A model generated the notes under the pieces. That model did not search any database. It was not told where the DNA came from and worked only from the letters and a program-made list of their open reading frames with translations. From assembly GCA_903813345.2 (NCBI GenBank), contig CAIIXF020000790.1, positions 62,001-126,000 of the forward strand: 64,000 bases of DNA, in the 5' to 3' direction. A program made the position numbers and the translations under genes. The stretch comes from Owenia fusiformis. Its lineage: Eukaryota; Annelida; Polychaeta; Sabellida; Oweniidae. This document shows positions 31,830-42,343 of the stretch, in pieces. Each line of letters begins with the position of its first letter. The stretch's first letter is position 1.

Positions 31830-34294
31830 CTCTCTGTTAAGCATGATAAAAGGCAAGAAGTTTAGTTAGAAATAAAAGAGTTAACTCATGAATGGGACCC
31901 TTACATAGCTCCTAAAAGGTAGGAGACACTAAATTGTGTAACACTATAAGCTGAATTTTGTCCACATAGAGCATGTGCACAATACTAAAGACATGTAAAA
32001 TTGAACTGTCAAAAGAACTGAAATATACTTACCAGCTCGTCTCTTCCGGAAGTTATGATACGTTATGGTGTAACTACGGTAATTAATTTTAAAATATTGA
32101 AAAAATCACAAAATACAAGTTCTGAGGTATATATCGCCATTTTTAAGCGAATTAGCCCATACTATGACTATATATTCGCACCCCCATATACAGATATATA
32201 TAAACTTCATCTTCACAATAAATTGAGCTTCTTTCAAATTTCCAGTTTTTGAGATAAGTGCCATTTTCTTACAATTCAAGCCGTAAAAATAGTTGGAAAG
32301 TGCTTCCCAGTTGAGGTTAATGGCTTTTATACTTACATTAATGTATGGAGCACTTAAAATGTACTTAGAATCGTATAAATAGCTCTATTCTGTGAGGTTT
32401 ATTTTTGTTTTTATTTTTATATTTTTCTCACCTCATAATTGAAGAGCTCCGCTGTCGATTTACATTCAGTTACACGTATTTCCTTGAAAATTCGCCATGA
32501 TTGGAACAAATGATGGTTGGTTTATGTTTTATTCATTTAGTTTGTATTTGAATCTAGCTACTTAAACACAAAACATGTCTTCATGTTATGCTAAAGAGCA
32601 AAGATCGCGAATTCTAGGTGAAGCCAATTATTTTGCACAAGTCATATCCTGATTGCATCATAGTTACTTTGTACTAGTCACATCCTGATTGCATCAGCCA
32701 ATTCACGTGATTTACAGTTTACACATGGTTTCAATATACATGTTATACTACTTCCGGGTAGGGTAGTGTTTTTTATACTTTTAAAACGAAGCCATTTCGA
32801 TCAGTTTTTATAATCCTTGGTAGAACTGAGAGGTATTACAATACATATTTAAATTAATACACATGAGTGTATTTGATGAACTCTCAAAAAATAAAACCCA
32901 CAATAATATCTTTTTTATTCACAATTTCATGTCATTGTTTCTAACAAGTCACCTCTTTCTCTCTTTTCTTTATTTTTGTCAACAGTAAAAATCGGAATTT
33001 AAAACTTGGTTTCTTTACAAGCTCTGCTTCTGTAAATACTAAATAACATGAAAAATGTTAAACCTTACATCCTACACTTATTTGATATGAAATAGGCGAT
33101 CATTGATATCATTTTTGTGCTGTTAAGTGTGGATCTTTTAATTTTTTAGTCAAACTTGATCGCTGATCTCTGTCGATGTGACGTCACGCATTAAGTATGC
33201 ACGCATGGGCAGTACAATACATAAGGCAATATGGCGTCTTAGGCCTATACATGAGCCAGAATGGAGGTCTGCAAGTTGAAATGAATATGTTTGTTTATGC
33301 ATCAATCGATCACACATATAATCCAGATAATCTTTCAAATCAAATACTTAACATTGTAATGGATTTATTTATTTTGTGAGCTAACGTTCCCTTTAATTTT
33401 CATTGGTGAAGCAATGATTTTACCTAAAATGAGTCCCTGTCTTTGCATAGTGATATTTAAAAATCGAGAAGCAAAACCTATGTTGAATATACTGTGTATT
33501 GATGAAGTTTATATATAGCCTAGGGGAACTCAAAAATATTGTTATTATATCGGCAAATTCGCTCGAAAATGGTTGTACACCCTAGAAATTGAATGTTGTT
33601 GATTTTTTCAATATTTTAAAATTAATTACCGTAGTTACACCATAACGTATCATAACTTCCGGTAGAGGCGAGCTGGTGAGTAATTTCTTTTATTTTGACA
33701 GTTCAATTTTACATGTCTTTAGTATTGTGCACATGCTCTATGTGGACAAAATTCAGCTTATAGTGTTACACCATTTAGTGTCTTCTACCTTTTAGGAGCC
33801 ATGTAAGGGTCCCATTCATGAGATAACTCTTTTATTTCTAACTAAACTTCTTGCCTTTTATCATGCTTAAGGACAGGGTGCATGTTGGGAAATTTTGTGC
33901 ATTCCTCAATTGAGTCACATGTTATTTTTCAAACATGAATAACTCCTTCCCCACATTGTCTACATCTTCCAAGTTTGCACAAAGAATGCACTTCTGTGCC
34001 TAGAAAAGCCTTGTGAGAAGGTTTGTTTTGTAAAATGTATAAAAAATGAGAAAATTCAGTGAAAAAATTTCTGAAAATTTTCCGATTTTTTTCACTGAAT
34101 TTTCTTGTTGTTTATACACTTTATCAAAACATTCTTCTCACAAGTCTTTTCTAGGCACATAAGTGCACTCTTTGTGCAAAACTGGAAAATGTAGACAATG
34201 TGGGGAAGGAGTTATTCATGTTTGAAAAATAACATGTGACTCAATTGAGGAATGCAGAAAATTTCCCATCATGCACCCTGACCTTAACAGAGAG
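31830..34294. mobile_element. TA-flanked long-terminal-inverted-repeat element (contains a nested insertion)
   Basis: Termini CTCTCTGTTAAGCATGATAA (left) and the reverse complement at the right end lie inside TA (31828-31829, 34295-34296). The arms are highly similar for about 270 bases (including GACGAGCTGGTAAGTATA / GGCGAGCTGGTGAGTAAT and ATAACGTATCATAACTTCCG) and more weakly for another ~130. The central ~1.2 kb does not pair and has no recognisable gene; frames at 33150-33379 are unsupported. The right arm is split by the TTAA element described next. Without it the element is about 2.05 kb. Confidence 0.8.
33871..34283. mobile_element. TTAA-flanked palindromic MITE nested in the preceding element
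   Basis: TTAA at 33867-33870 and 34284-34287 flank a 413-base near-perfect palindrome with ends GGACAGGGTGCATGTTGGGA and its counterpart GGTCAGGGTGCATGATGGGA. Both arms contain TGCATTCCTCAATTGAGTCA and CTCCTTCCCCACATTGTCTA; the centre is a short GAAAATTTTC-type turn. The left arm of the host element (CTCTCTGTTAAGCATG) preserves the empty site. This fits a piggyBac/Kolobok-type non-autonomous element. Confidence 0.9.
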
Positions 34295-34296
34295 TA

Positions 34297-35234
34297 GATG
34301 AAAATAGCACATGGTCATGAAATTCCATCAAACTGCACCCTGACCTTTATAGATATGAAGCAAATCAGACAACTAAACAGCTTACCTTACAACAAACTTC
34401 TATCGCAACAACTGTATCGCTTTGTTTTACTGAGCAAAACAGCTAAATCCACAAATATGAAACAAATAAAGAATACACCAGCCATTCAGAGCATGCTGGA
34501 ATGCTACTGATGTTAGCCAGCATGGAATTGACAAAAATTAATTTTATAATTTGAATCTACTAATTAAAAATATTTTCGACTTAATAAAGCCGAGTAACAT
34601 ACTTTTGACCTCGATGGGCTGTTTAATCAATTAATTAGCCTAATCCAGAGTAAGGCAGGAAATAAAATAATCATTTGAAAGCGACCATACTAAGCCTACT
34701 TGAATCTCATATCGTTTAGTGTAATCAGGGAATCTCTCATTACGCTTAAAACTCCCGGGGAAATTACTCTTGTAAAAAAGTTGACCTTCTTTAGAAAATT
34801 ATCTATTTTGTTTTTTTCCGATTAAATATGAGACTAACATAAAATTCAACAAATTTTATGAGATGATTAGTTCTAATGTAATAAGGATTCATTCAAAAGA
34901 AAAATATCAAGTATAATCATGGGCTTTTCAATTAGGGTTGAAAGCCGGTATAATTATTTGTTTCCTCGGGGATTTAAGATTGGCAGGAAGAATTAGGTCA
35001 CAGAAAATCATAATTTATTCATTGTATCCTACCCATTAATGGATACACATAATTCAACATACTGGCCTCAATGAACTTACATGACATCTATAAATCAGAA
35101 ACAAACAAACATGATATTGCAATAGTCTAGTGAAACTGAGGACTAAAATTTACTCTACTAATAGATGTCGCGTAAGACCATCAAGGCTACTCCTTACAAT
35201 TATATCATTCACTAGTCTAACAAGATCCAATCGA
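34297..35234. other. AT-rich DNA without recognisable feature
   Basis: No supported gene or repeat between the nested elements and the low-complexity tract. Confidence 0.45.
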
Positions 35235-35420
35235 AAATTGTCTATTATCATCAATGATTGTCTATCATCGTTGTCTATCATAATCATTATTATCGTCTAC
35301 TGTCGTCGTTTATCATCATCATCCATCATAAGGAATTATATCAAGTCATATTAAATTACATTTAATCAAATCAATCATATTGAGTTATACCTATCAGCTC
35401 AATCATACTCAATTATATTG
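35235..35420. repeat. low-complexity TATCATC / CAATCATA tract
   Basis: Variants of TGTCTATCATCRT (to about 35335) followed by AATCA/CAATCATA variants. It borders the 5'-truncated first unit of the Helitron-like array. Confidence 0.7.
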
Positions 35421-36098
35421 GTCACCAAAATGCCTAGGTCAAAATCTAGGTCAAATTCATAGTTTTTCCTTATTTTTGCAGTTCTGACATTACACTTTAA
35501 TGATTTGCTTCGAAATTTTTAATACAGGTAGCAAAGAGTGTGGTTATAGTGATAGCCTTTTGCCGTCAGAAAGTATTTTGACCCACTTTTGAGATGTGGT
35601 GTCCGAAAAGTAGGTCAAAATAAAAGGCTCTCCAAATTGAACGTATGAGTTATGAATCAAGGGTAGAATTTTCTCAGGAATCCGTATCTGAAATTAAAAT
35701 TGCAATCCGACCCCCGGTTAAGATTCTACGCTATTTTAAAGTTTGAAATTCGCACTTGCCAGTATTCACGATGCAGATTGATCAAATATACTTTCAAAAA
35801 TTCCTACATACCCTACTCTACCTCCCTACCTACTCAGCTACTTATCGACTACTTACTCAATTACTTAATAAGTCAAAACTTACTTAGTTACCTACTCAGC
35901 TACCTATTCAGCATATACTCAGCTACTTACTCAGCTACCTACTCAGCTGCAAACTCAGCTAGCTACTCGGCTACTCAATTACTTAATCAGCTACTTACTC
36001 AGCTTCCTACTCAGTTACTTACTCAGCTCTTTACTGATCTATCTAGGTCAAATAAATCTGGAGTCTTAAATTGAACTTGTTCAATTTCACAAATCTAG
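35421..36098 (+). mobile_element. Helitron-like array unit B (5'-truncated)
   Basis: It enters abruptly in the middle of a monomer (CACCAAAATGCCTAGGTCAA), keeps one GCCGTCA landmark, then the conserved GCAATCCGACCCCCGGTTAA block and a long ACTTACTCAGCT minisatellite (35813-36045). It ends with ATCTGGAGTCTTAAATTGAA, the stem-loop and CTAG at 36095-36098. This is the left edge of the array. The missing 5' end indicates deletion or an incomplete insertion. Confidence 0.8.
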
Positions 36099-39000
36099 TT
36101 ATTATTATTATTCTTTCTTCCTCTTCCTCCTTCCCAGATTTCTCACCAACTAGAAGAGCTTACTTTAAGCTGCTTACATGATCAACTAGGGAATGTATCT
36201 GGGATGATGGGAAACTAGGTCAAATTTTTATCTAGGTCAAAGGTCAAGAACTAGGTCAAATCCAGTACTTTGTCACTTTTTTCAATTTTCTCGGTCGTCC
36301 TTCAATATTTTCAATCCGGGTTTTTTTCATTGTGTTCCTCATAAAAAAGTAGGGGAAAACAGGTCGATTTAGTTTTTTGATATCTCAAACCGATTTCGAG
36401 ATATCAGTGTCCGAAAACGAGGTCCAAAAAAAAGTTCTCCCAATTCAATGTCCATGCTACTGGTCTTGTAGGAAATTTTCTCAGGATTCCGAATCTGAAA
36501 ACCAAATTTCGATCCGACTTCCGGTTCGGAAGTTATATCGTTTTGAAAGCTCAAAAATCGCTAAATTTGGTGCCCATGTTAAGTCAATGGGAAAAAAGAT
36601 TTTTTTGAAGTGAAAAATACGAAATATAGACTGAGTTCAGCTAAATATAATGGAAGCTTTTAAAAGAAGGGGACGTCAAAAGCCATCTAGCTTAAAAATT
36701 TGGACACAAAAATGCCAAGGTCAAAATCTAGGTCAAATTCAAAGTTTTTCCTTATTTTTGCGATTCTGACACTACACTTTAATTATATTCTTCGAAATCG
36801 TGTATACATGTAGCCAAGAGTGTGCTAATAGTGTTAGCCTTTTGCCGTCAGGAAGTATTTTGACCCACTTTTGAGATATGGTGTCCCAAAAGTAGGTCAA
36901 AATAAAAAATTCTTCAAATTTAACTTATGAGTTATGAATCAGGGGTAGAATCTTGTCAGGAATCGGAATCTGCAAACCATATTTCGATCCGACTTCCGGT
37001 TCGGAAGTTATGGCGTGTCCAAAAAGTAGGTCAAAATAAAAAAATTCTAAATTTAACGTATGAGTTATGAATTAGGGGTAGAATTTTGTAAGGAATCCGA
37101 ATCTGCAAACCAAATTTCGATTCGACATCTTGTTCAGAAGTTATGATGTTTTGAAAGCTCAAAAATCGCTAAATTTGGTGCCCCATGTTAAATCAATGGG
37201 ACCTAATAATTTTTTGAAGTGTAAAAATACAAGATATAGAATGAGTACAGCTAAACATAATGAAAGCCCATAAAAGAAGGGGACCTCAAAAGCTACTTTC
37301 CTTCAAAATTTGGACACCAAAATACCTAGGTCAAAATCTAGGTCAAATTCAAAGTTTTTCCTTATTTTTGCGATTCTGACACAACAGATTAATTATATTC
37401 TTCGAAATTTTGTATACATGTAGCTAAGAGTCTGCTAATAGTGTTAGCCTTTTGCCGTCAGAAAGTATTTTGCCCCATTTTTGAGATATGGTGTCCGAAA
37501 AGTAGGTCAAAATAAGAAATTCTCAAAATTTGACGTTTGAGTTATGAATTAAGTATAGAATTTTCTCAGGAATCCGAATCTGCAAACCAAATTTCGGTCC
37601 GACTTCCGGTTTGGAAGTTATGGCGTTTTGAAAGCTCAAAAATCGCTAAATTTGGTGCCCCATGTTATGCCAATGGGAAAAAATATTTTTTTGAAGTGTA
37701 AAATACGAGATATAGACTAAGTACAGCTAAACATAATGGAAGCCCATAAATCTCGGGACCTCAAAACCTTCTAATCTTGAAAATTTGGACAACAAAATGC
37801 CTAGGTCAAAATCTAGGTCAAATTCAAAGCTTTTCCTTATTTTTGCGATTCTGACACTACACTTTAATTATATTCTTCGAAATTGTGTATACATGTAGCC
37901 AAGAGTGTGCTAATAGTGTTAGCCTTTTGCCGTCAAAAAGTATTTTGACCCACTTTTGAGATATGGTGTCCCAAAAGTAGGTCAAAATAAAAAAATCTTC
38001 AAATGTAACGTATGAGTTATGAATAAGGGGTAGAATTTTATCAGGAATCCGAATCTGCAAATCAAATTTTGATTCGACCTCCTGTTCGGAAGTTATGGTG
38101 CTTTGAAAGCTCAAAAATCGCTAAATTTGCTGCCCCATGTTATGTCAATGGGCAAAAAGAAAATACGAGATATAGACTGAGTACAGCTTAATATAATGAA
38201 AGCCTATTAAAGAAGGGGACCTCGAAGGCTACTTAGCTCCAAAATTTGGACACGAAAATGCCTAGGTCAAAATCTAGGTCAAATTTATAGTTTTCCCTTA
38301 TTTTTGCGATTCTGACACTATATTTAAATGATTTGCTTTAAAATTTTGTATACAGGTAGCAAAGAGTATGCTAATAGTGTTAGCGTTTTGCCGTTAGAAA
38401 GTATTTTGACCCACTTTTGAGATATGGTGTCCGAAAAGTAGGCCAAAGTTAAAAGTTTTCCAAATTTAACGTATGAGTTATGAATTAAGGGTAGAATTTT
38501 CTCAGAAATCTAGATCTGCAAACCAAATTTCGATCCGACTACTTGTTCTGAAGTTATGGCGTTTTGAAATCTCAAAAATCGCTAAATTTGGTGCCCCATG
38601 TTAAATCAATCGGACCGAATAATTTTTTGAAGTATAAAAATACGAGATATAGAATGAATACAGCTAAACATAATGAAAGCCCATAGAAGAAGGGGACCTC
38701 AAAAGCTACTTTCCTTCAAAGTTTGGACACCAAAATACCTAGTTCAAAATCTAGGTCAAATTCATAGTATTTTCTTATTTTGCGATTCTGACACTACACT
38801 TCAATGATATTCTCCGAAATTTTGTATACTTGTAGCAAAGGGTGTGCTAATAATGTTAACATTTTGCCGTCAATATGTTTTTTGACCCACTTTTGAGATA
38901 TGGTGTCCGAAATGTAGGTCAAAATTTCTCCAAATTTAACGTATGAGTTATGAATTAGGGGTAGAATTTCCTCAGGAATCCGGATCTGAAATTAAAATTG

Positions 39001-39381
39001 CAATCCGACCCCCTGTTAAGATTCTACGCCATTTTGAAGTTTGAAATTCGCACTTGCCAGTATTCACGATGCAGATTGATCAAATATACTTTCAAAAATT
39101 CCTGCATACCCTACTTTACCTCTCTACCTACTCAGCTACTTATTTGACTACTTACTCAATTACTTAATTAGTTATTACTTACTTAGCAACTTACTCAGCT
39201 ACATACTCAGCTACCTACTCAGCTTTTTACTCAGTTAATTACTTACTCAGCTACTTACTCAACTACTACTAAGGAACTTACTCAGCTAATTACTCAGTTA
39301 CTTACTCAGCTCTTTACTGATCTATCTAGGTCAAATAAATCTGGAGTCTTAAATTGAACTTGTTCAATTTCACAAATCTAG
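36099..39381 (+). mobile_element. Helitron-like array unit C
   Basis: It starts with TTATTATTATTC directly after the CTAG of unit B, followed by CTTCCTCCTTCCCAGATTTC-TCACC, a perfect AGGTCAAAGGTCA (36234-36246), and a distinct first monomer with the hairpin GATATCTC...GAGATATC (36379-36405). Five GCCGTCA-bearing monomers follow, then a minisatellite (39115-39325) and the standard 3' end with CTAG at 39378-39381. It lacks the GACTCCAGAT 5' hairpin seen in A, D and I. It is the longest unit (3.28 kb). Its second half is nearly identical to the ends of D and E. Confidence 0.8.
36234..36246 (+). promoter_or_regulatory. perfect DR1-type nuclear-receptor motif (first of eight in the array)
   Basis: AGGTCA-A-AGGTCA. 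The same 13-mer sits at the equivalent place in units F (45302), G (47153), H (49386), I (51165), J (53832), K (55903) and L (58130). Units D and E carry AGGTCAAGGGTCA instead. The position just inside the 5' end is constant. Function is inference. Confidence 0.4.
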
Positions 39382-42343
39382 TTATTATTAGACTCCAGAT
39401 GAAAATCTGGAGTCTATTGCTTTTGTCAGTTTTCTTTATTATTATTAGACTCCAGATGAAAATCTGGAGTCTATTGCTTTCGTCAGTTTTCTTTATTATT
39501 ATTATTTTTCTTTCAGAATCTTCCTCCTTCCCAGATTTCTCACCAACTAAAAGAATTTACTTTAAGCTGCTTACATGATCAACTAGGGGCAGTTCCTGGG
39601 ATGATGGGAAATTAGGTCAAATTTTTATCTAGGTCAAGGGTCAAGAACTAGGTCAAGTCAAGGTCAAATCAACATTCTGTCAATTATCTTCGTTGTTGTT
39701 TGTCGTAACTACTTCATCTTAGTGTCTACATGTAGCTTAGAAAAAAACAAATCGAGAGTGTGCCATCCGTTTTTTGATTACTCTTAGCAATTTTGAGATA
39801 TGGCGTCCTGAAAGTAGGTCAAAACCAAAAAGTTCTCCAAATTTAACATATGAGCTATGAAATAAGGGTAGAATTTTCTCAGGAATCCGTATCTGCAAAC
39901 CAAATTTTGATCCGACTCCCCGTTCGGAAGTTATGGCGTTTTGAAAGCTCAAAAATCGCTAAATTTGGTGCCCATGTTAAGTCAATGGGAAAAAAGATTT
40001 TTTTGAAGTGAAAAATACGAAATATAGACTGAGTTCAGCTAAATATAATGAAAGCTTTTAAAAGAAGGGGACCTCATAAGCCATCTAGTTTCAAAATTTG
40101 GACACCAAAATGCCTAGGTCAAAATCTAGGTCAAATTCAAAGTTTTTCCTTATTTTTGCGATTCTGACACAACAGATTAATTATATTCTTCGAAATTTTG
40201 TATACATGTAGCTAAGAGTCTGCTAATAGTGTTAGCCTTTTGCCGTCAGAAAGTATTTTGCCCCATTTTTGAGATATGGTGTCCGAAAAGTAGGTCAAAA
40301 TAACAAATTCTCAAAATTTGACGTTTGAGTTATGAATTAAGTATAGAATTTTCTCAGGAATCCGAATCTGCAAACCAAATTTCGATCCGACTTCCGGTTT
40401 GGAAGTTATGGCGTGTCCGAAAAGTAGGTCAAAATAAAAAATTTCCAAATTTAACGTATGAGCTATGAATTAAGGATAGCATTTTCTCTGGAATCCAAAT
40501 CTGCAAACCAAATTTCGATCCGACTTCCGGTTCGGAAGTTATGGCGTTTTGAAAGCTCAAAAATCGCTAAATTTGGTGCCCCATGTTATGTCAATGGGAA
40601 AAAATATTTTTTTGAAGTGTAAAATACGAGATATAGACTAAGTACAGCTAAACATAATGGAAGCCCATAAAAGAAGGGGACCTCAAAACCTTCTAATTTT
40701 GAAAATTTGGACAACAAAATGCCTAGGTCAAAATCTAGGTCAAATTCAAAGCTTTTCCTTATTTTTGCGATTCTGACACTACACTTTAATTATATTCTTC
40801 GAAATTGTGTATACATGTAGCCAAGAGTGTGCTTATAGTGTTAGCCTTTTGCCGTCAAAAAGTATTTTGACCCACTTTTGAGATATGGTGTCCCAAAAGT
40901 AGGTCAAAATAAAAAAATCTTCAAATGTAACGTATGAGTTATGAATAAGGGGTAGAATTTTATCAGGAATCCGAATCTGCAAATCAAATTTTGATTCGAC
41001 CTCCTGTTCGGAAGTTATGGTGTTTTGAAAGCTCAAAAATCGCTAAATTTGCTGCCCCATGTTATGTCAATGGGAAAAAAGATTTTTTTGAAGTGTAAAA
41101 TACGAGATATAGACTGAGTACAGCTTAATATAATGAAAGCCTATTAAAGAAGGGGACCTCGAAGGCTACTTAGCTCCAAAATTTGGACACCAAAATGCCT
41201 AGGTCAAAATCAAGGTCAAATTTATAGTTTTCCCTTATTTTTGCGATTCTGACACTATATTTAAATGATTTGCTTTAAAAGTTTGTATACAGGTAGCAAA
41301 GAGTATGCTAATAGTGTTAGCGTTTTGCCGTCAGAAAGTATTTTGACCCACTTTTGAGATATGGTGTCCGAAAAGTTGGCCAAAGTTAAAAGTTTTCCAA
41401 ATTTAACGTATGAGTTATGAATTAAGGGTAGAATTTTCTCAGAAATCTAGATCTGCAAACCAAATTTCGATCCGACTACTTGTGTTGAAGTTATGGCGTT
41501 TTGAAATCTCAAAAATCCCTAAATTTGGTGCCCCATGTTAAATCAATGGGACCGAATAATTTTTTGAAGTATAAAAATACGAGATATAGAATGAGTACAG
41601 CTAAACATAATGAAAGCCCATAGAAGAAGGGGACCTCAAAAGCTACTTTCCTTCAAAGTTTGGACACCAAAATACCTAGTTCAAAATCTAGGTCAAATTC
41701 ATATTTTTTTTTATTTTGCGATTCTGACACTACACTTCAATGATATTCTCCGAAATTTTGTAAACTTGTAGCAAAGAGTGTGCTAATAATGTTAACATTT
41801 TGCCGTCAATAAGTTTTTTGACCCACTTTTGAGATATGGTGTCCGAAATGTAGGTCAAAATAAAAAGTTCTCCAATTTTAAAGTATGAGTTATGAATTAG
41901 GGGTAGAATTTCCTCAGGAATCTGGATCTGAAATTAAAATTGCAATCCGACCCCCGGTTTAGATTCTACGCCATTTTGAAGTTTGAAATTCGCACTTGCC
42001 AGTATTCACGATGCAGATTGATCAAATATACTTTCAAAAATTCCTGCATACCCTACTTTACCTCTCTACCTACTCAGCTACTTATTTGACTACTTACTCA
42101 ATTACTTAATTAGTTATTACTTCCTTAGCAACTTACTCAGCTACTAACTCAGGTACTTACTCAGCTACTTACTCAGCTACCTACTCAGCTTTTTACTCAG
42201 TTACTTACTCAGCTACTTACTCAACTACTACTAAGGTACTTACTCAGCTAATTACTCAGTTACTTACTCAGCTCTTTACTGATCTATCTAGGTCAAATAA
42301 ATCTGGAGTCTTAAATTGAACTTGTTCAATTTCACAAATCTAG
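39382..42343 (+). mobile_element. Helitron-like array unit D (with two successive 5' ends)
   Basis: Directly after the CTAG of unit C comes TTATTATTA, then the GACTCCAGAT/ATCTGGAGTC hairpin, TATTGCTTTTGTCAGTTTTC and TTATTATTATTA. The same hairpin and leader then occur a second time, and only the second leads into the body. This reads as one element whose microsatellite was entered by another copy, or as a re-initiated 5' end. The body has four monomers. The leader carries AGGTCAAGGGTCA and minisatellite sequence lies at 42057-42285. CTAG is at 42340-42343. Nearly identical to unit E. Confidence 0.8.

Noticed and set aside
33150-33379. Overlapping frames in the centre of the TA-flanked element, possibly a transposase
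   Set aside because: They are short, on both strands, with no recognisable transposase motifs.
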